A DNA stretch of 64,000 nucleotides from Clostridia bacterium. GTDB taxonomy: Bacteria; Bacillota; Clostridia; Lachnospirales; Anaerotignaceae. The notes under the pieces were generated by a model, which was not told the origin of the DNA, searched no databases, and saw only the letters and a program-made list of their open reading frames with translations. The stretch lies in contig JALFWW010000017.1 in assembly GCA_022786605.1 (NCBI GenBank), positions 1 through 64,000 on the forward strand, written 5' to 3'. Below, one piece after another: positions 52,441-61,734 of this stretch (positions within the stretch are counted from its first letter, which is position 1; the number at the start of each line of letters is the position of its first letter). A program made the position numbers and the translations under genes.

Positions 52441-52504
52441 CTTAGCTGGAATTCTGATGTTTCAGGGGTTCCAGCTATTTTGCGTTCGGATGAATGATGG
52501 AAAA

Positions 52505-52855
52505 TTATTTTGCCCAGTCATTGACTACAAGAGCGATCAGTTCCACATCTTCGTCTGTATTGTTTTCCATGGCGTGCCACTGACCTACTTCGATCAAACA
52601 AACATCACCGGGGCGTACAGTTGTTTTGGAGCCGTCATTGTCTACGAATGTGCCTTCCCCTTTGATGATGGCATAAGGTTCTGTGTTGCCTACATGCTGA
52701 TGCCAGCCGATGGAGCTGTGGGGTTTCATAACCAGTCTTGCATACATTTTGCCATGACCCATCAGTTCTTCTTCTGTGAGAAAATGGTGGATTTCGATGA
52801 TGCCTTTGCCATCTCTGAGTCCTTCTTTGATTACAACATTCTCTTTTCTTACCAT
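52505..52855 (-). CDS. Small cupin-domain protein
   Basis: This 116-residue single-domain cupin is visible from the metal-binding motif 1 (HSSIGWHQHVGNTEPYAIIKGEG, His-x-His then Glu) and motif 2 (PGDVCLIEVGQWHAMEN, with the third His). Single cupins serve as small metalloenzymes or sugar/ligand-binding proteins; no specific role can be assigned. The ribosome site is AAAGGAG. It lies 3 bases after the radical SAM gene on the same strand, so the pair is an operon. Confidence 0.88.
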   Translation of the reverse strand: MVRKENVVIKEGLRDGKGIIEIHHFLTEEELMGHGKMYARLVMKPHSSIGWHQHVGNTEPYAIIKGEGTFVDNDGSKTTVRPGDVCLIEVGQWHAMENNTDEDVELIALVVNDWAK

Positions 52856-52858
52856 GGT

Positions 52859-53806
52859 TCAATTCTCCTTTCTTATTTGAAACGTTGCGGCACTTTTGAC
52901 ACCTGAAAGGTCAAAAAGCGGTGTGTATTCCGATGTGGCCGCAGAGCGTTTTTGCACAAATCCGTTGGTCAAGCCGATTTCCAGAAAATATTCCGTGACT
53001 TTTTCATATTCAAACGTAGTCAGTCTGCGGGAAAGATTCCGAAATTCTGTGGCGTGATACATGGGGGTGTACTGATTCAGCAGGGACACATAAGCGTCCT
53101 TTCCCAGATTTTCCCGTATCCAGTCCAAAACCCGAAAACTGTCTTTATAATGTCCGGGAAGGACAAGGTGCCGCAGGATCAGCCCTTTTTCCATGATGCC
53201 ATTTTCATCAAAAATATCGGCTTTTGTCTGTCTGCGCATTTCCAAAATGGCTGCCGCTGTGGTTTCGGCGTAGTGAGGCGCCTTGGAATACTGCACAGCA
53301 AGAGTGTCATCCCAGTATTTGAAGTCCGGCAGATACACATCCACAAGCCCATCCAGCATCCGTAAGCCATCCAGACTTTCATAGCCATTGGAATTATAGA
53401 CCACAGGAATGGAAAGCCCTTGCGCCTTTGCTTTTTCCAGTGCCTCCGCAATCTGGGGGATAAAGTGGGAGGCGGATACTAGATTGATGTTATGCAGTCC
53501 TCGGCTTTGCTGTTCCAGAAAGATTTCCGTCAGTCGTTCAATAGAAATTTCCGCGCCGAAATTCTCCTGACTGATGTCGTGGTTTTGACAAAAAACACAG
53601 CGCAGATTGCAGTGAGAGAAAAAGACAGTGCCGGAACCCCTTGTGCCGCTGATGGGCGGTTCTTCCCATTGATGGGCAGAAACCAACGCTACTTTTGGCA
53701 GCGTGCCTGCGCCGCAAAAGCCCACTTTGCCGGACAGACGGTCCGTGCCGCAGTTTCTGGGACAGAACGTGCAGTGCTGCAATGCCTGTTGCGTGCTCAG
53801 ATTCAT
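52859..53806 (-). CDS. Radical SAM protein, PflA-like
   Basis: This 315-residue protein is annotated in many genomes as a putative pyruvate formate-lyase activating enzyme, although the true partner is unknown. An N-terminal Cys-rich segment (CTFCPRNC, then GFCGAG) precedes the radical SAM cluster in FSHCNLRCVFCQNHDIS (C-x3-C-x2-C). The barrel follows with NLVSASHF, PVVYNSNGYE and YLPDFKYWDD. I chose the ATG at 53806 behind AAAGGAG; the open frame extends 20 codons upstream without a ribosome site. No glycyl radical enzyme gene is adjacent. Confidence 0.88.
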   Translation of the reverse strand: MNLSTQQALQHCTFCPRNCGTDRLSGKVGFCGAGTLPKVALVSAHQWEEPPISGTRGSGTVFFSHCNLRCVFCQNHDISQENFGAEISIERLTEIFLEQQSRGLHNINLVSASHFIPQIAEALEKAKAQGLSIPVVYNSNGYESLDGLRMLDGLVDVYLPDFKYWDDTLAVQYSKAPHYAETTAAAILEMRRQTKADIFDENGIMEKGLILRHLVLPGHYKDSFRVLDWIRENLGKDAYVSLLNQYTPMYHATEFRNLSRRLTTFEYEKVTEYFLEIGLTNGFVQKRSAATSEYTPLFDLSGVKSAATFQIRKEN

Positions 53807-53979
53807 GTGTTTTGGCTCCTTTCTGGTGGTTTTGTCATGTGAAACCGCCAGAGGGAGGCTGCACAAACCGACAGGCTTATTTTACCATGAATCACAGCAG
53901 TTTCCTATAGAAAAATGTCAATTGCCATGTTAAAATGCAGAAGAAAAGAGAAAGCAGTCAAAACAAAGGGGGAAGCGGC

Positions 53980-54195
53980 ATGGAAACATACAAAACCATT
54001 TTGAAGGAAGTACAGGTCAGAGATGAAGTATATTGCGATTGCTGCGGCAAAAAGATTGACACAGAAGGGGAAGATTATCTCCATCTGGAAAAACAATGGG
54101 GTTATTTTTCTCAAAAAGACGGGGAAAATCATGTACTGGATATTTGCGAAGGATGTTATGATAAATGGCGCGGCAGTTTTGCAGGCGGAAAATGA
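53980..54195 (+). CDS. Small putative zinc-binding protein
   Basis: The 71-residue product has two CxxC pairs, CDCCGKKID near residue 20 and ICEGCYDKW near 58, about 35 residues apart, which would bind one metal ion as a zinc ribbon. The stretch between them is charged and aromatic (YLHLEKQWGYFSQ). I do not recognise a named family. The ATG at 53980 follows AAAGGGGGAAG; an earlier in-frame ATG at 53935 lacks a ribosome site. It is a single gene ending in a terminator. Confidence 0.75.
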   Translation: METYKTILKEVQVRDEVYCDCCGKKIDTEGEDYLHLEKQWGYFSQKDGENHVLDICEGCYDKWRGSFAGGK

Positions 54196-54202
54196 AAGTT
54201 CG

Positions 54203-54226
54203 GCAGGGGATTCCCCCTGCTTTTTC
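54203..54226 (+). terminator. Terminator of the small zinc-binding protein gene
   Basis: GCAGGGG (54203-54209) pairs with CCCCTGC (54214-54220), followed by TTTTTC. Confidence 0.8.
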
Positions 54227-54432
54227 TTTGGAAAAAATATGTGTACAGAGTCGTTTTTTGTGGAAAAATAGAAGTTTTCGCGAAAATGTTCTTTCTGTAA
54301 AGAACTTTGTTTTTCTTTGAGATTTGGGCGTTTTTTCTTTTCATTCCATGGAAAAAATGGTATAATTCCTATGAAAAAGGTTTGGTTCCATCTGAAACTT
54401 TTTTCGATCAAATAAAAAGAAAGGGAGTCATC

Positions 54433-55149
54433 ATGAAATATCTGATTGATACTCATACCCATACCATTGCCAGCGGACATGCTTACAGCACACTGGACGA
54501 AAATGTCCTCTGCGCGGCACGGAAAGGGCTGGAGGCTATAGCCATTACAGACCATGCGCCTATGATGGCGCATACCACATGTCATGCCTACTTTGCCAAT
54601 CTCCATGTGGTGCCAAAAGAACTTCATGGCGTGCGTGTACTGCGGGGCATTGAGCTGAATATCATGGACTTTGACGGTTCGGTGGATATGGACGAGAAAG
54701 TCCTTTCCCGTCTGGATATTGCCATTGCCAGCCTGCATACACCTTGTTTGGCACCGGGCACCAAAGAGGAAAACACCAGAGCCTGCCTGAAGGTCATGGA
54801 AAATCCTTTGGTAGATATTCTGGGGCATCCGGGAGACCCTCGTTATCCGCTGGATTACGAACTTCTGGTGGAAAAAGCCAAAGAAACAGGCACAATTTTG
54901 GAAATCAACAACACATCTCTCATTCCCGGCGGTTTTCGGGACGGAAGCGCGGAAAACATTGCATACATGCTGCGCCTTTGCAAAGAAGCAAAGCTGCCTG
55001 TGGTGGTTGGCAGTGATGCCCATTTTTATACCAGTATCGGTGAATTTGACCATGCGGAAGCATTGATGAAGAAAGTGGATTTTCCCAAAAGTCTGGTGCT
55101 GAACGCCAGTGTAGATGGGCTCATCAGCGCGTTAAAGCGCAACAAATAA
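54433..55149 (+). CDS. PHP-domain phosphatase (YcdX-like)
   Basis: This 238-residue PHP-family metal-dependent phosphatase is related to E. coli YcdX. The metal ligands lie in DTHTHTIASGHAYST, ITDHAPMMAHT, the Glu in GIELNIMDFDG, SLHTPC, ILGHPGDPRY and GSDAHFY, a trinuclear zinc pattern. It lacks features that would assign it to histidinol phosphate, and the histidine operon already has hisK. I chose the ATG at 54433 behind AAAGGGAG. It ends 89 bases before yerC, whose promoter lies in the gap. Confidence 0.85.
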   Translation: MKYLIDTHTHTIASGHAYSTLDENVLCAARKGLEAIAITDHAPMMAHTTCHAYFANLHVVPKELHGVRVLRGIELNIMDFDGSVDMDEKVLSRLDIAIASLHTPCLAPGTKEENTRACLKVMENPLVDILGHPGDPRYPLDYELLVEKAKETGTILEINNTSLIPGGFRDGSAENIAYMLRLCKEAKLPVVVGSDAHFYTSIGEFDHAEALMKKVDFPKSLVLNASVDGLISALKRNK

Positions 55150-55174
55150 TTTGACAGGAACGCCCAAAAAAATC

Positions 55175-55203
55175 TTTACTTTAACACTTTAGTATGCTAA
55201 TAT
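55175..55203 (+). promoter_or_regulatory. yerC promoter with putative self-operator
   Basis: TTTACT (55175-55180), a 17-base spacer and TAATAT (55198-55203). The spacer contains TTTAACACTTTAGT (55180-55193), the exact reverse complement of the 14-mer in the hisZ promoter (4858-4871). Binding there would block the promoter, giving autoregulation. Confidence 0.68.
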
Positions 55204-55238
55204 GTAAAGAGAATTGAAAGCAAAGGTGGCGTTCGGTT

Positions 55239-55565
55239 ATGAACAAAAAAATCAAAAGTGAATTAGTGGACAGGCTTTTTCAGTGTATCCTCAGCATGGA
55301 AACCGTGGAAGAATGTTATCAGCTTTTTGAGGATTTATGCACCGTCAATGAAATACAGGCAATTGCCCAGCGTATGGAAGTAGCGGTAATGCTGAACGCA
55401 AAAAAAACTTATGTGGAAATTGCGGAAAAAACAGGGGCTTCTACGGCCACCATCAGCCGCGTGAATCGCTGTCTGCATTATGGCACAGATGGCTATAAAC
55501 TTGCCATTGGCAGAGTTTATGGAGATGGTGCCCAGACGGAAAAGACGGAAGAAGCAGAACAGTAA
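55239..55565 (+). CDS. yerC: YerC/YecD family TrpR-like regulator (probable HisR)
   Basis: This 108-residue protein of the TrpR-related YerC family is a small helical dimer with a helix-turn-helix near residues 50-85 (IAQRMEVAVMLNAKKTYVEIAEKTGASTATISRVNRCL). Members in Firmicutes regulate histidine biosynthesis. That role fits here because the promoter of this gene and that of the histidine operon share a 14-base element. The start ATG follows AAGGTGG. The order yerC-pcrA-ligA resembles the yerC...pcrA-ligA region of Bacillus, although pcrB is absent. Confidence 0.9.
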   Translation: MNKKIKSELVDRLFQCILSMETVEECYQLFEDLCTVNEIQAIAQRMEVAVMLNAKKTYVEIAEKTGASTATISRVNRCLHYGTDGYKLAIGRVYGDGAQTEKTEEAEQ

Positions 55566-55653
55566 CCCATAGATGAGCTTAGGAAGGGAGTTGGCACTTT
55601 CTCAGGTGTCCGCTTCCTTTTCTTTGCCAAAAAGACAGAACAGGAGTAAAAAC

Positions 55654-57891
55654 ATGATTGGATTTGAACAGTTGAACAATATGCAGCAAAAGGCGGTTAT
55701 GCAGACAGAAGGTCCCGTTTTGGTGCTGGCAGGCGCTGGCAGCGGTAAGACAGGGGCTTTGACTGTCCGTATCGCCCATTTGCTGGAAACAGGCGTAAAA
55801 CCTTGGAACATTCTGGCGATTACTTTCACCAACAAAGCAGCTAAGGAAATGCGGGAACGTGTGGACAAACTGGTTGGACAGGGCGCGGAAGATATCTGGA
55901 TCAGCACCTTCCATTCCACCTGTGTGCGTATCCTGCGCAGAGAAATCAGCCATCTGGATTATGACGGTCAGTTCTCTATTTATGACGCTGACGATCAGGA
56001 AAAAGTCATGAAGGAAGTATTCAAACGCCTGAATATGAGCCCCATCGACAAGAGTTTTTCCGTTCGTGCGGCTATTTCTCAGATCAGCAAACAGAAAGAA
56101 GAAATGGTCAGCTGGGAAGACTACGCAAAGACTGTAGACCCTTTTGACATCAAAGGCAAACGTCTGGCAAAGGTATACCAGCTTTATCAGCAGCTGTTGA
56201 AAGAAAGCAACGCTCTGGACTTTGACGATCTGATCTATAAGACGGTTCTGCTGTTCCGTACCCATCCGGAAGTGCTGGATAAATATCAGGAACGTTTCCG
56301 TTATATCATGGTAGACGAATATCAGGACACCAACACATCCCAGTATGAGCTGGTACACATGCTGGCGGCAAAATACCAGAATCTGTGCGTGGTAGGGGAC
56401 GACGACCAGAGTATTTATGGCTGGAGAGGCGCTAACATCCGCAATATTCTGGATTTTGAAAAAGACTTCCCTAACACAACGGTCATCAAACTGGAACAGA
56501 ACTATCGTTCCACCAAAAAAATTCTGGATGCGGCAAACGCGGTCATCCATAATAATGTGACCAGAAAAGAAAAATCTCTGTGGACAGAAAATGACAGCGG
56601 CAGCATCATCCATATTTATAAAGCAGACAACGAATACGATGAAGCACGCTATGTGGCAGAACAGATCGAACAGCTTCAGAAAGAAGGCAAGAGCCTGAAT
56701 AACTTTGCGGTACTGTATCGTGCCAACGCACAGTCCCGTACCGTGGAAGACCAGCTGGTGAAAAAAGGCATCCCTTATCGTCTGTTTGGCGGCGTGCGTT
56801 TCTATGAAAGAAAAGAAATCAGAGACATTCTTTCTTATCTGAAAGTGCTGGCAAACCCTGCCGATACCATTGCCCTGCGGAGAATCATCAATGTGCCTAA
56901 ACGTGGTATCGGGGATACTTCTTTGGAAAAAGTGGTAACCTATGCCCAGAACCATGGCATGGGGCTTTATGAAGCATTGGCGCATCTGGATGATATGCCG
57001 GAATTGAAAACAAGAGTGAAGAAGTTCAAGGAATTCTATGAACTCTTTGAAAGCCTGCGTCGTGATTATGAAGGCATGACAGCGGCAGAACTCATTGACG
57101 CCGTTGTAAAACGCAGCGGCTACCTGCAGCAGCTTTTGACAGAAGGCACTGACGAAGCACTGGCAAGAATTGAAAACATCGACGAATTTGTCAATAAAGC
57201 AACAGAATATGATAAACAGAATCCCGAAGCAGGTCTGGAAGGATTTTTGGAAGAAGTGGCTCTGGTGGCTGACATTGACGGATACAACGAAGGGGACGAA
57301 AGTGTGGTGCTGATGACACTCCACAGCGCAAAAGGTCTGGAATTCCCTTATGTATTCATCATCGGTATGGAAGAAGGCATTTTCCCCGGCTATCGTGCGG
57401 TGATGTTCGGCGGCGAAAAAGAAATTGAGGAAGAACGCCGTCTGTGCTATGTAGGTATCACCCGCGCAAAAGAAGTGCTTTACATGACCCACGCAAAAAG
57501 CCGTATGCAGCATGGTCTGACACAGTACAATCCACCTTCCCGTTTCCTGAAGGAAATCCCTCAGGATTTGGTGGATATGCCTACTCGTCAGATGTCTGAT
57601 ATGGCGAAGAAATACGCAATGCGGGAAAGCATGAAAGTAAGCCCTGTGACACCTGCACGCAGCAAGGTGAATCCTTATGCTCAGCCCATCAAACGGGAAA
57701 TGCCTGCGCCTAAGGACTTTAAGCTGGATTATGAAGTAGGGGATAAAGTCCGTGCGCCCAAGTACGGCATTGGCGTTGTCAAATCCATTCAGGGCGGCGG
57801 CGCAGATTTTGAAGTAGAGGTATCCTTCGGCGAAAAAGGAACCAAGAAATTTATGGCAAAACTTTCCAAGCTGATCAAAGTCAGCGAATAA
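55654..57891 (+). CDS. pcrA: ATP-dependent DNA helicase PcrA/UvrD
   Basis: PcrA is an essential 3'-5' helicase in repair, plasmid replication and removal of RecA and RNA polymerase. The 745-residue protein has Walker A LAGAGSGKTGALTVRI near residue 30, TFTNKAAKEMRERV, Walker B YIMVDEYQDTNTSQY, VVGDDDQSIYGWRGA, LEQNYRST, LMTLHSAKGLEFPYVF and CYVGITRAKEVLY. The C-terminal tail holds a beta domain (YEVGDKVRAPKYGIGVVKSI) that contacts RNA polymerase in relatives. I chose the ATG at 55654 behind AGGAG. ligA follows after about 20 bases. Confidence 0.95.
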   Translation: MIGFEQLNNMQQKAVMQTEGPVLVLAGAGSGKTGALTVRIAHLLETGVKPWNILAITFTNKAAKEMRERVDKLVGQGAEDIWISTFHSTCVRILRREISHLDYDGQFSIYDADDQEKVMKEVFKRLNMSPIDKSFSVRAAISQISKQKEEMVSWEDYAKTVDPFDIKGKRLAKVYQLYQQLLKESNALDFDDLIYKTVLLFRTHPEVLDKYQERFRYIMVDEYQDTNTSQYELVHMLAAKYQNLCVVGDDDQSIYGWRGANIRNILDFEKDFPNTTVIKLEQNYRSTKKILDAANAVIHNNVTRKEKSLWTENDSGSIIHIYKADNEYDEARYVAEQIEQLQKEGKSLNNFAVLYRANAQSRTVEDQLVKKGIPYRLFGGVRFYERKEIRDILSYLKVLANPADTIALRRIINVPKRGIGDTSLEKVVTYAQNHGMGLYEALAHLDDMPELKTRVKKFKEFYELFESLRRDYEGMTAAELIDAVVKRSGYLQQLLTEGTDEALARIENIDEFVNKATEYDKQNPEAGLEGFLEEVALVADIDGYNEGDESVVLMTLHSAKGLEFPYVFIIGMEEGIFPGYRAVMFGGEKEIEEERRLCYVGITRAKEVLYMTHAKSRMQHGLTQYNPPSRFLKEIPQDLVDMPTRQMSDMAKKYAMRESMKVSPVTPARSKVNPYAQPIKREMPAPKDFKLDYEVGDKVRAPKYGIGVVKSIQGGGADFEVEVSFGEKGTKKFMAKLSKLIKVSE

Positions 57892-57912
57892 TTTTTGGGA
57901 GCGATGCGGAAT

Positions 57913-59868
57913 ATGGAGAGAATGAAGGAACTGGTTGCCCTCCTCAATGAGGCAGCGGAAGCCTATTATCAGAAAGATACAGAAATCATGTCCAACCAGC
58001 AGTATGACGCACTCTATGATGAATTGGTGCGGCTGGAAGCGGAAACAGGCATGGTGCTGGCAAATAGCCCTACACAGAACGTGGGCTATACGGTTTTGAG
58101 CAATCTGCAAAAAATCCGTCACGAAAGCCCCATTTTGTCGCTGGATAAAACAAAAGACCCCTTGAAGCTTCAAAGCTTCTTGGGGGATAAGAAAGGCATT
58201 TTGTCATGGAAACTGGATGGCTTGACCATTGTGCTGAAATATAGTGGCGGCGAACTGGTGCAGGCAATCACCAGAGGCAATGGGGAAATCGGCGAAGATG
58301 TGACCCATAATGCCCGTGTGTTTGCCAATCTGCCTTTGAAGATTGCTTTTGACGGAGAATTGGTGCTCAGAGGCGAAGGGGTTATTTCTTATTCAGAGTT
58401 CCAGAGAATCAATGAGGAATTGGGCGAAGGGGAAACATACAAAAATCCCAGAAATCTTTGCAGCGGTACCGTAAGACAGCTGAACAGCGAAATTGCCGCA
58501 AAGAGAAATGTGCAGTTTTTTGCTTTTACATTGGTAAGTGCGGAAGGAAAAGAACTTTCCGACAGCAAAGCAGAAAATATGCAGTGGCTGGCTTCTTTGG
58601 GCTTTACAGTGGTGGAATCCAAAGTGGTCACAGGCGATACCATACTGAATGCGGTGGAATATTTCCGGGAACATATCGAAGGCAATGACATTGCATCTGA
58701 CGGTTTGGTGCTGACATTTGACAGCATCTCTTACAGCCATAGTCTGGGACGAACTGCCAAATTCCCGAAGGACTCCATTGCTTTCAAATGGGCAGATGAA
58801 ATGGCGGAAACGACTCTGCGGGAAATTGAATGGAACACTTCCCGTACAGGACTTATGAATCCCATTGCGGTTTTTGACCCTGTGGAACTGGAAGGCTCTA
58901 CGGTAAGCCGTGCCAGTGTACACAACGTGAGTATTCTGGAAGAATTGGCACTGGGCATTGGGGATACCATCAAGGTCTATAAGGCAAATATGATCATTCC
59001 CCAGATTGCGGAAAATCTTACTCGTTCCGCTTCAGCGGAAATCCCTGCCCATTGCTTCGTATGCGGCGGTGAAACGGAAGTGCGTAGCCTTAGGGATGGG
59101 AAAGCATTGTACTGCACCAATCCCAGCTGTCAGGCACAGCGTGTCCAGACATTGAGCCACTTTGTTTCCAGAGATGCCATGAACATGGAAGGGCTTTCTG
59201 AAGAAACTCTGAAAAAATTCTTGGAAAAAGGTTTTATCAATCAGTATCCCGATCTGTTCCGTTTGGAAGAACACAAAGACGCCATTTTGGAAATGGATGG
59301 GTTTGGTGAAAAATCTTATAACAATCTCATTGCTTCCGTGGAAAAAGCAAAAGATGTCTATCTGGCAAACTTCATTTATGCCCTTGGTATCAACCATGTA
59401 GGTCTGCGGAACGCGAAACTGCTCTGCAAGTCTTTTGACAACGATTTGGAAAAGATCAAGGCGGCAGAAACGGAAGAATTGGCAGCTATCGAAGGCTTTG
59501 GGGAAATCATTGCCCATAGTATCCATCAGTATTTCCATGATGAACAGCATCTTGCTTTGCTGGCAGATGCTTTGCCATACATGCGTTTCCGTGTGGAAGA
59601 AGTGCAGGATACTTCTCAGTCACCCCTCAACGGCTTGACATTTGTAGTAACAGGTGATCTGGAGCAATTTGCAAATCGAAAGGAATTGGCTGCCTATATT
59701 GAAGCCAATGGCGGTAAAGTGACAGGCAGTGTAACAAAGAAAACCAATTTCCTCATCAACAATGATGTCCATTCCACATCCTCAAAAAATAAGAAAGCGC
59801 AGGAACTGGGGATTCCTATTTTGGATGAAAATGCTTTTGTGGAACGGTTTGGTAAAAAAGAAGAATAA
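57913..59868 (+). CDS. ligA: NAD-dependent DNA ligase
   Basis: LigA seals nicks in DNA using NAD+. The 651-residue protein has the N-terminal NMN-binding region (YDALYDEL), the adenylated Lys in LSWKLDGLTIV (near residue 100) and RGNGEIGEDVTHN. The zinc finger follows (CFVCGGETEV...CTNPSCQAQR), then helix-hairpin-helix repeats and a C-terminal BRCT domain (NGLTFVVTGDLEQFANRKEL). The start is uncertain among ATGs at 57904, 57913 and 57922 and TTG 57895; 57913 gives the best ribosome spacing to GGGAG. The normal KxDG is retained, but the usual DAEYD-type motif reads DALYDEL. Confidence 0.93.
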   Translation: MERMKELVALLNEAAEAYYQKDTEIMSNQQYDALYDELVRLEAETGMVLANSPTQNVGYTVLSNLQKIRHESPILSLDKTKDPLKLQSFLGDKKGILSWKLDGLTIVLKYSGGELVQAITRGNGEIGEDVTHNARVFANLPLKIAFDGELVLRGEGVISYSEFQRINEELGEGETYKNPRNLCSGTVRQLNSEIAAKRNVQFFAFTLVSAEGKELSDSKAENMQWLASLGFTVVESKVVTGDTILNAVEYFREHIEGNDIASDGLVLTFDSISYSHSLGRTAKFPKDSIAFKWADEMAETTLREIEWNTSRTGLMNPIAVFDPVELEGSTVSRASVHNVSILEELALGIGDTIKVYKANMIIPQIAENLTRSASAEIPAHCFVCGGETEVRSLRDGKALYCTNPSCQAQRVQTLSHFVSRDAMNMEGLSEETLKKFLEKGFINQYPDLFRLEEHKDAILEMDGFGEKSYNNLIASVEKAKDVYLANFIYALGINHVGLRNAKLLCKSFDNDLEKIKAAETEELAAIEGFGEIIAHSIHQYFHDEQHLALLADALPYMRFRVEEVQDTSQSPLNGLTFVVTGDLEQFANRKELAAYIEANGGKVTGSVTKKTNFLINNDVHSTSSKNKKAQELGIPILDENAFVERFGKKEE

Positions 59869-59874
59869 ATATAC

Positions 59875-59917
59875 AAAGCGACTCATTTTTGACGATAAAA
59901 ATGAGTCGCTTTTTTAT
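59875..59917 (+). terminator. Terminator of the yerC-pcrA-ligA operon
   Basis: A perfect 16-bp stem (59875-59890 with 59897-59912) with a 6-base loop, followed by a T run. Confidence 0.92.
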
Positions 59918-60094
59918 AAAATGATACAAGATATTTGCTGCAAAACTACTTCGTCCATGATGCACGAAAGATGATGTTTTTTGAGGAATCTCTTTTCTGG
60001 AAATATAAAAAAATAGCATGTTTTCAACTTTTTTATCTGTATTTTTTCTGATATTTTGTTATAATAAAAATATAGAAAGGCGGGAGAGGTTACT

Positions 60095-60982
60095 ATGAAC
60101 TTAAACCAGCTGTATTATTTCAAGACTTTGGCAGAGTTAGAACATTATACAAAAGCTGCCGAGAAACTGAATATTTCACAGCCGACCCTAAGTCATTCCA
60201 TCGCGGCGATGGAAAAGGAGTTGGGTGCCTTCCTTTTCGAAAAACAGGGACGAAATGTGGTACTGACAAAATACGGCAGAATTTACATGTTTTATGTGGA
60301 AAATGCTCTGACTCAGCTGGAACTGGGGAAAAACCAGATCGAGCGGTTGGTGGCGGAAGGCGGCGGTCATGTAGGTCTGGCCTATATGACATCCGTAGGA
60401 ACCAATTTTGTGCCGGAAATTATTGCAGGCTTTCTGGATGATCCCCAGAACAAAAACATTTCTTTCTCTTGTTACGAAGGCAATACCAAAACATTACTTT
60501 ACAACCTGAAGCGGGAAAAATATGATTTGATTTTCTGCTCCATGGTGGAAAATGAGAGTGATGTGGAATTTATTCCTGTTTATGAACAAGGTCTGGTGGT
60601 CATTGTGCCGGAAAATCATCCTCTGGCAGAAAAAGAAAAAGTGACCATTCAGGATATTTGTCCATATCCCCTCATCTGCTATACAAAAGAAAGTGGGATG
60701 CGCCGTATCATTGATGATTTGTTTGTCAAAGCGCAGATCATGCCAAACATCCTTTGTCAGTTCGAAGATGTCAACTCTATGGCAGGGCTGGTGGCGGCTA
60801 ATCAGGGCATCGCGATCATCACAGATAATCCATCCATACAGAATTATAAAGTTACAAAACTGGAATTTGACACGCCTTATTCCAAACGAATGGTATATAT
60901 GGCTTATGTGCTCAATCGGTATCTGCCTCCGGCAGTGGAAAAGTTCAAAGAGTACATCATTCAGCGTACAAAAGAAAAGTAA
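60095..60982 (+). CDS. LysR-family transcriptional regulator
   Basis: This 295-residue LysR-type regulator has the N-terminal winged helix (residues 1-60, NLNQLYYFKTLAELEHYTKAAEKLNISQPTLSHSIAAMEKELG). A periplasmic-binding-protein-like effector domain follows (about 90-290). It resembles the CynR/GltC-like group in layout. The neighbouring genes are on the other strand and separated by a terminator, so its targets are unclear. A perfect TATAAT at about 60060 lies 30 bases before the start codon. The ribosome site is GGCGGGAGAGG. Confidence 0.92.
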   Translation: MNLNQLYYFKTLAELEHYTKAAEKLNISQPTLSHSIAAMEKELGAFLFEKQGRNVVLTKYGRIYMFYVENALTQLELGKNQIERLVAEGGGHVGLAYMTSVGTNFVPEIIAGFLDDPQNKNISFSCYEGNTKTLLYNLKREKYDLIFCSMVENESDVEFIPVYEQGLVVIVPENHPLAEKEKVTIQDICPYPLICYTKESGMRRIIDDLFVKAQIMPNILCQFEDVNSMAGLVAANQGIAIITDNPSIQNYKVTKLEFDTPYSKRMVYMAYVLNRYLPPAVEKFKEYIIQRTKEK

Positions 60983-60989
60983 ATATGAA

Positions 60990-61024
60990 GAAACGGCTGA
61001 GGTAAATTGCCTCAGCCGTTTTTA
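60990..61024 (+). terminator. Terminator between convergent LysR and methyltransferase genes
   Basis: A perfect 12-bp stem (60991-61002 with 61010-61021) with T on the plus side. It can serve both directions. Confidence 0.9.
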
Positions 61025-61026
61025 TA

Positions 61027-61734
61027 TTATTGATGACAAGCTTTCAGAAAAATAAAGTTCATATGTTTTCCAGCACCATGTTCCATGGCTGGTCTGTCGC
61101 CTATGGCATATGGATTGTCTGTTGCCAGCCAGTCAGCCCAGGCATCGTCAGCACAGGGAAGTTCTGTGATGGATAGCAGATGGGTATGTTCTTCCTGTTC
61201 AAACAGTGTTTTCCACCACTGGATGGGCTGGAATGTTGTCAGATCTTCTTCCGTCCAGCTTAGCAAAAGTTCTGGTGGTGTAGGTGAAGGCAGAGGAGCC
61301 TTCCAGCCGGGGAAGATCAGTGCGGCAAAACCATCTGGTTTTAGCAAAGGCAGGATTTTTTCAGCGAAAAAACCTGCTTCTGCCCCAAAATAATGATAGG
61401 CATCCACGCTGATAATGGCGTCAAAAAATCCTTCCGCAAAAGGCAGTGCGTTGGCATCAGCATAGATAGGAAAAATCTGCTGATCCATTCCAAGGCTGCG
61501 GAAAAATTCATGATTTTCCGTAGGAGAAATCCAAAGATCGGCAGCGAAAACAGTCACATCATATTCCTTAGCCAAATAAAGAGAGGACAACCCTTTGCCG
61601 CAGCCAAGGTCTAAAACGCGCATGCCTTTTTTCAGTGGCAGATCGGCTCCTTCCAAAAGACGAATGACATTGGGACCCATGAGGTATGTGCCATTACAAT
61701 AAGGTGTGTAATCAAATTTTTTTTCTTTTTTCAT
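61027..61734 (-). CDS. SAM-dependent methyltransferase, class I
   Basis: This 235-residue cytoplasmic methyltransferase has the Rossmann-fold motif I VLDLGCGKGLSSLYLA (about 40-55), the acidic residue of motif II in VFAADLW, and IYADANALPFAEGFFDAIISVDAYHYFG (motifs III-IV). The C-terminal half is Trp-rich. The substrate is unknown; small molecules or lipids are usual for this type. The ribosome site is AAAAGGA. Confidence 0.88.
   Translation of the reverse strand: MKKEKKFDYTPYCNGTYLMGPNVIRLLEGADLPLKKGMRVLDLGCGKGLSSLYLAKEYDVTVFAADLWISPTENHEFFRSLGMDQQIFPIYADANALPFAEGFFDAIISVDAYHYFGAEAGFFAEKILPLLKPDGFAALIFPGWKAPLPSPTPPELLLSWTEEDLTTFQPIQWWKTLFEQEEHTHLLSITELPCADDAWADWLATDNPYAIGDRPAMEHGAGKHMNFIFLKACHQ

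Noticed and set aside
53905..55053. A 382-codon minus-strand open frame
   Set aside because: It runs across a real gene pair and a terminator on the other strand, with a low-complexity Phe/His-rich product.
55579..58173. An 864-codon open frame on the minus strand opposite pcrA
   Set aside because: It is a shadow of the clear pcrA coding frame. Its product is His/Phe/Cys-rich with no recognisable motif, and it has no ribosome site.
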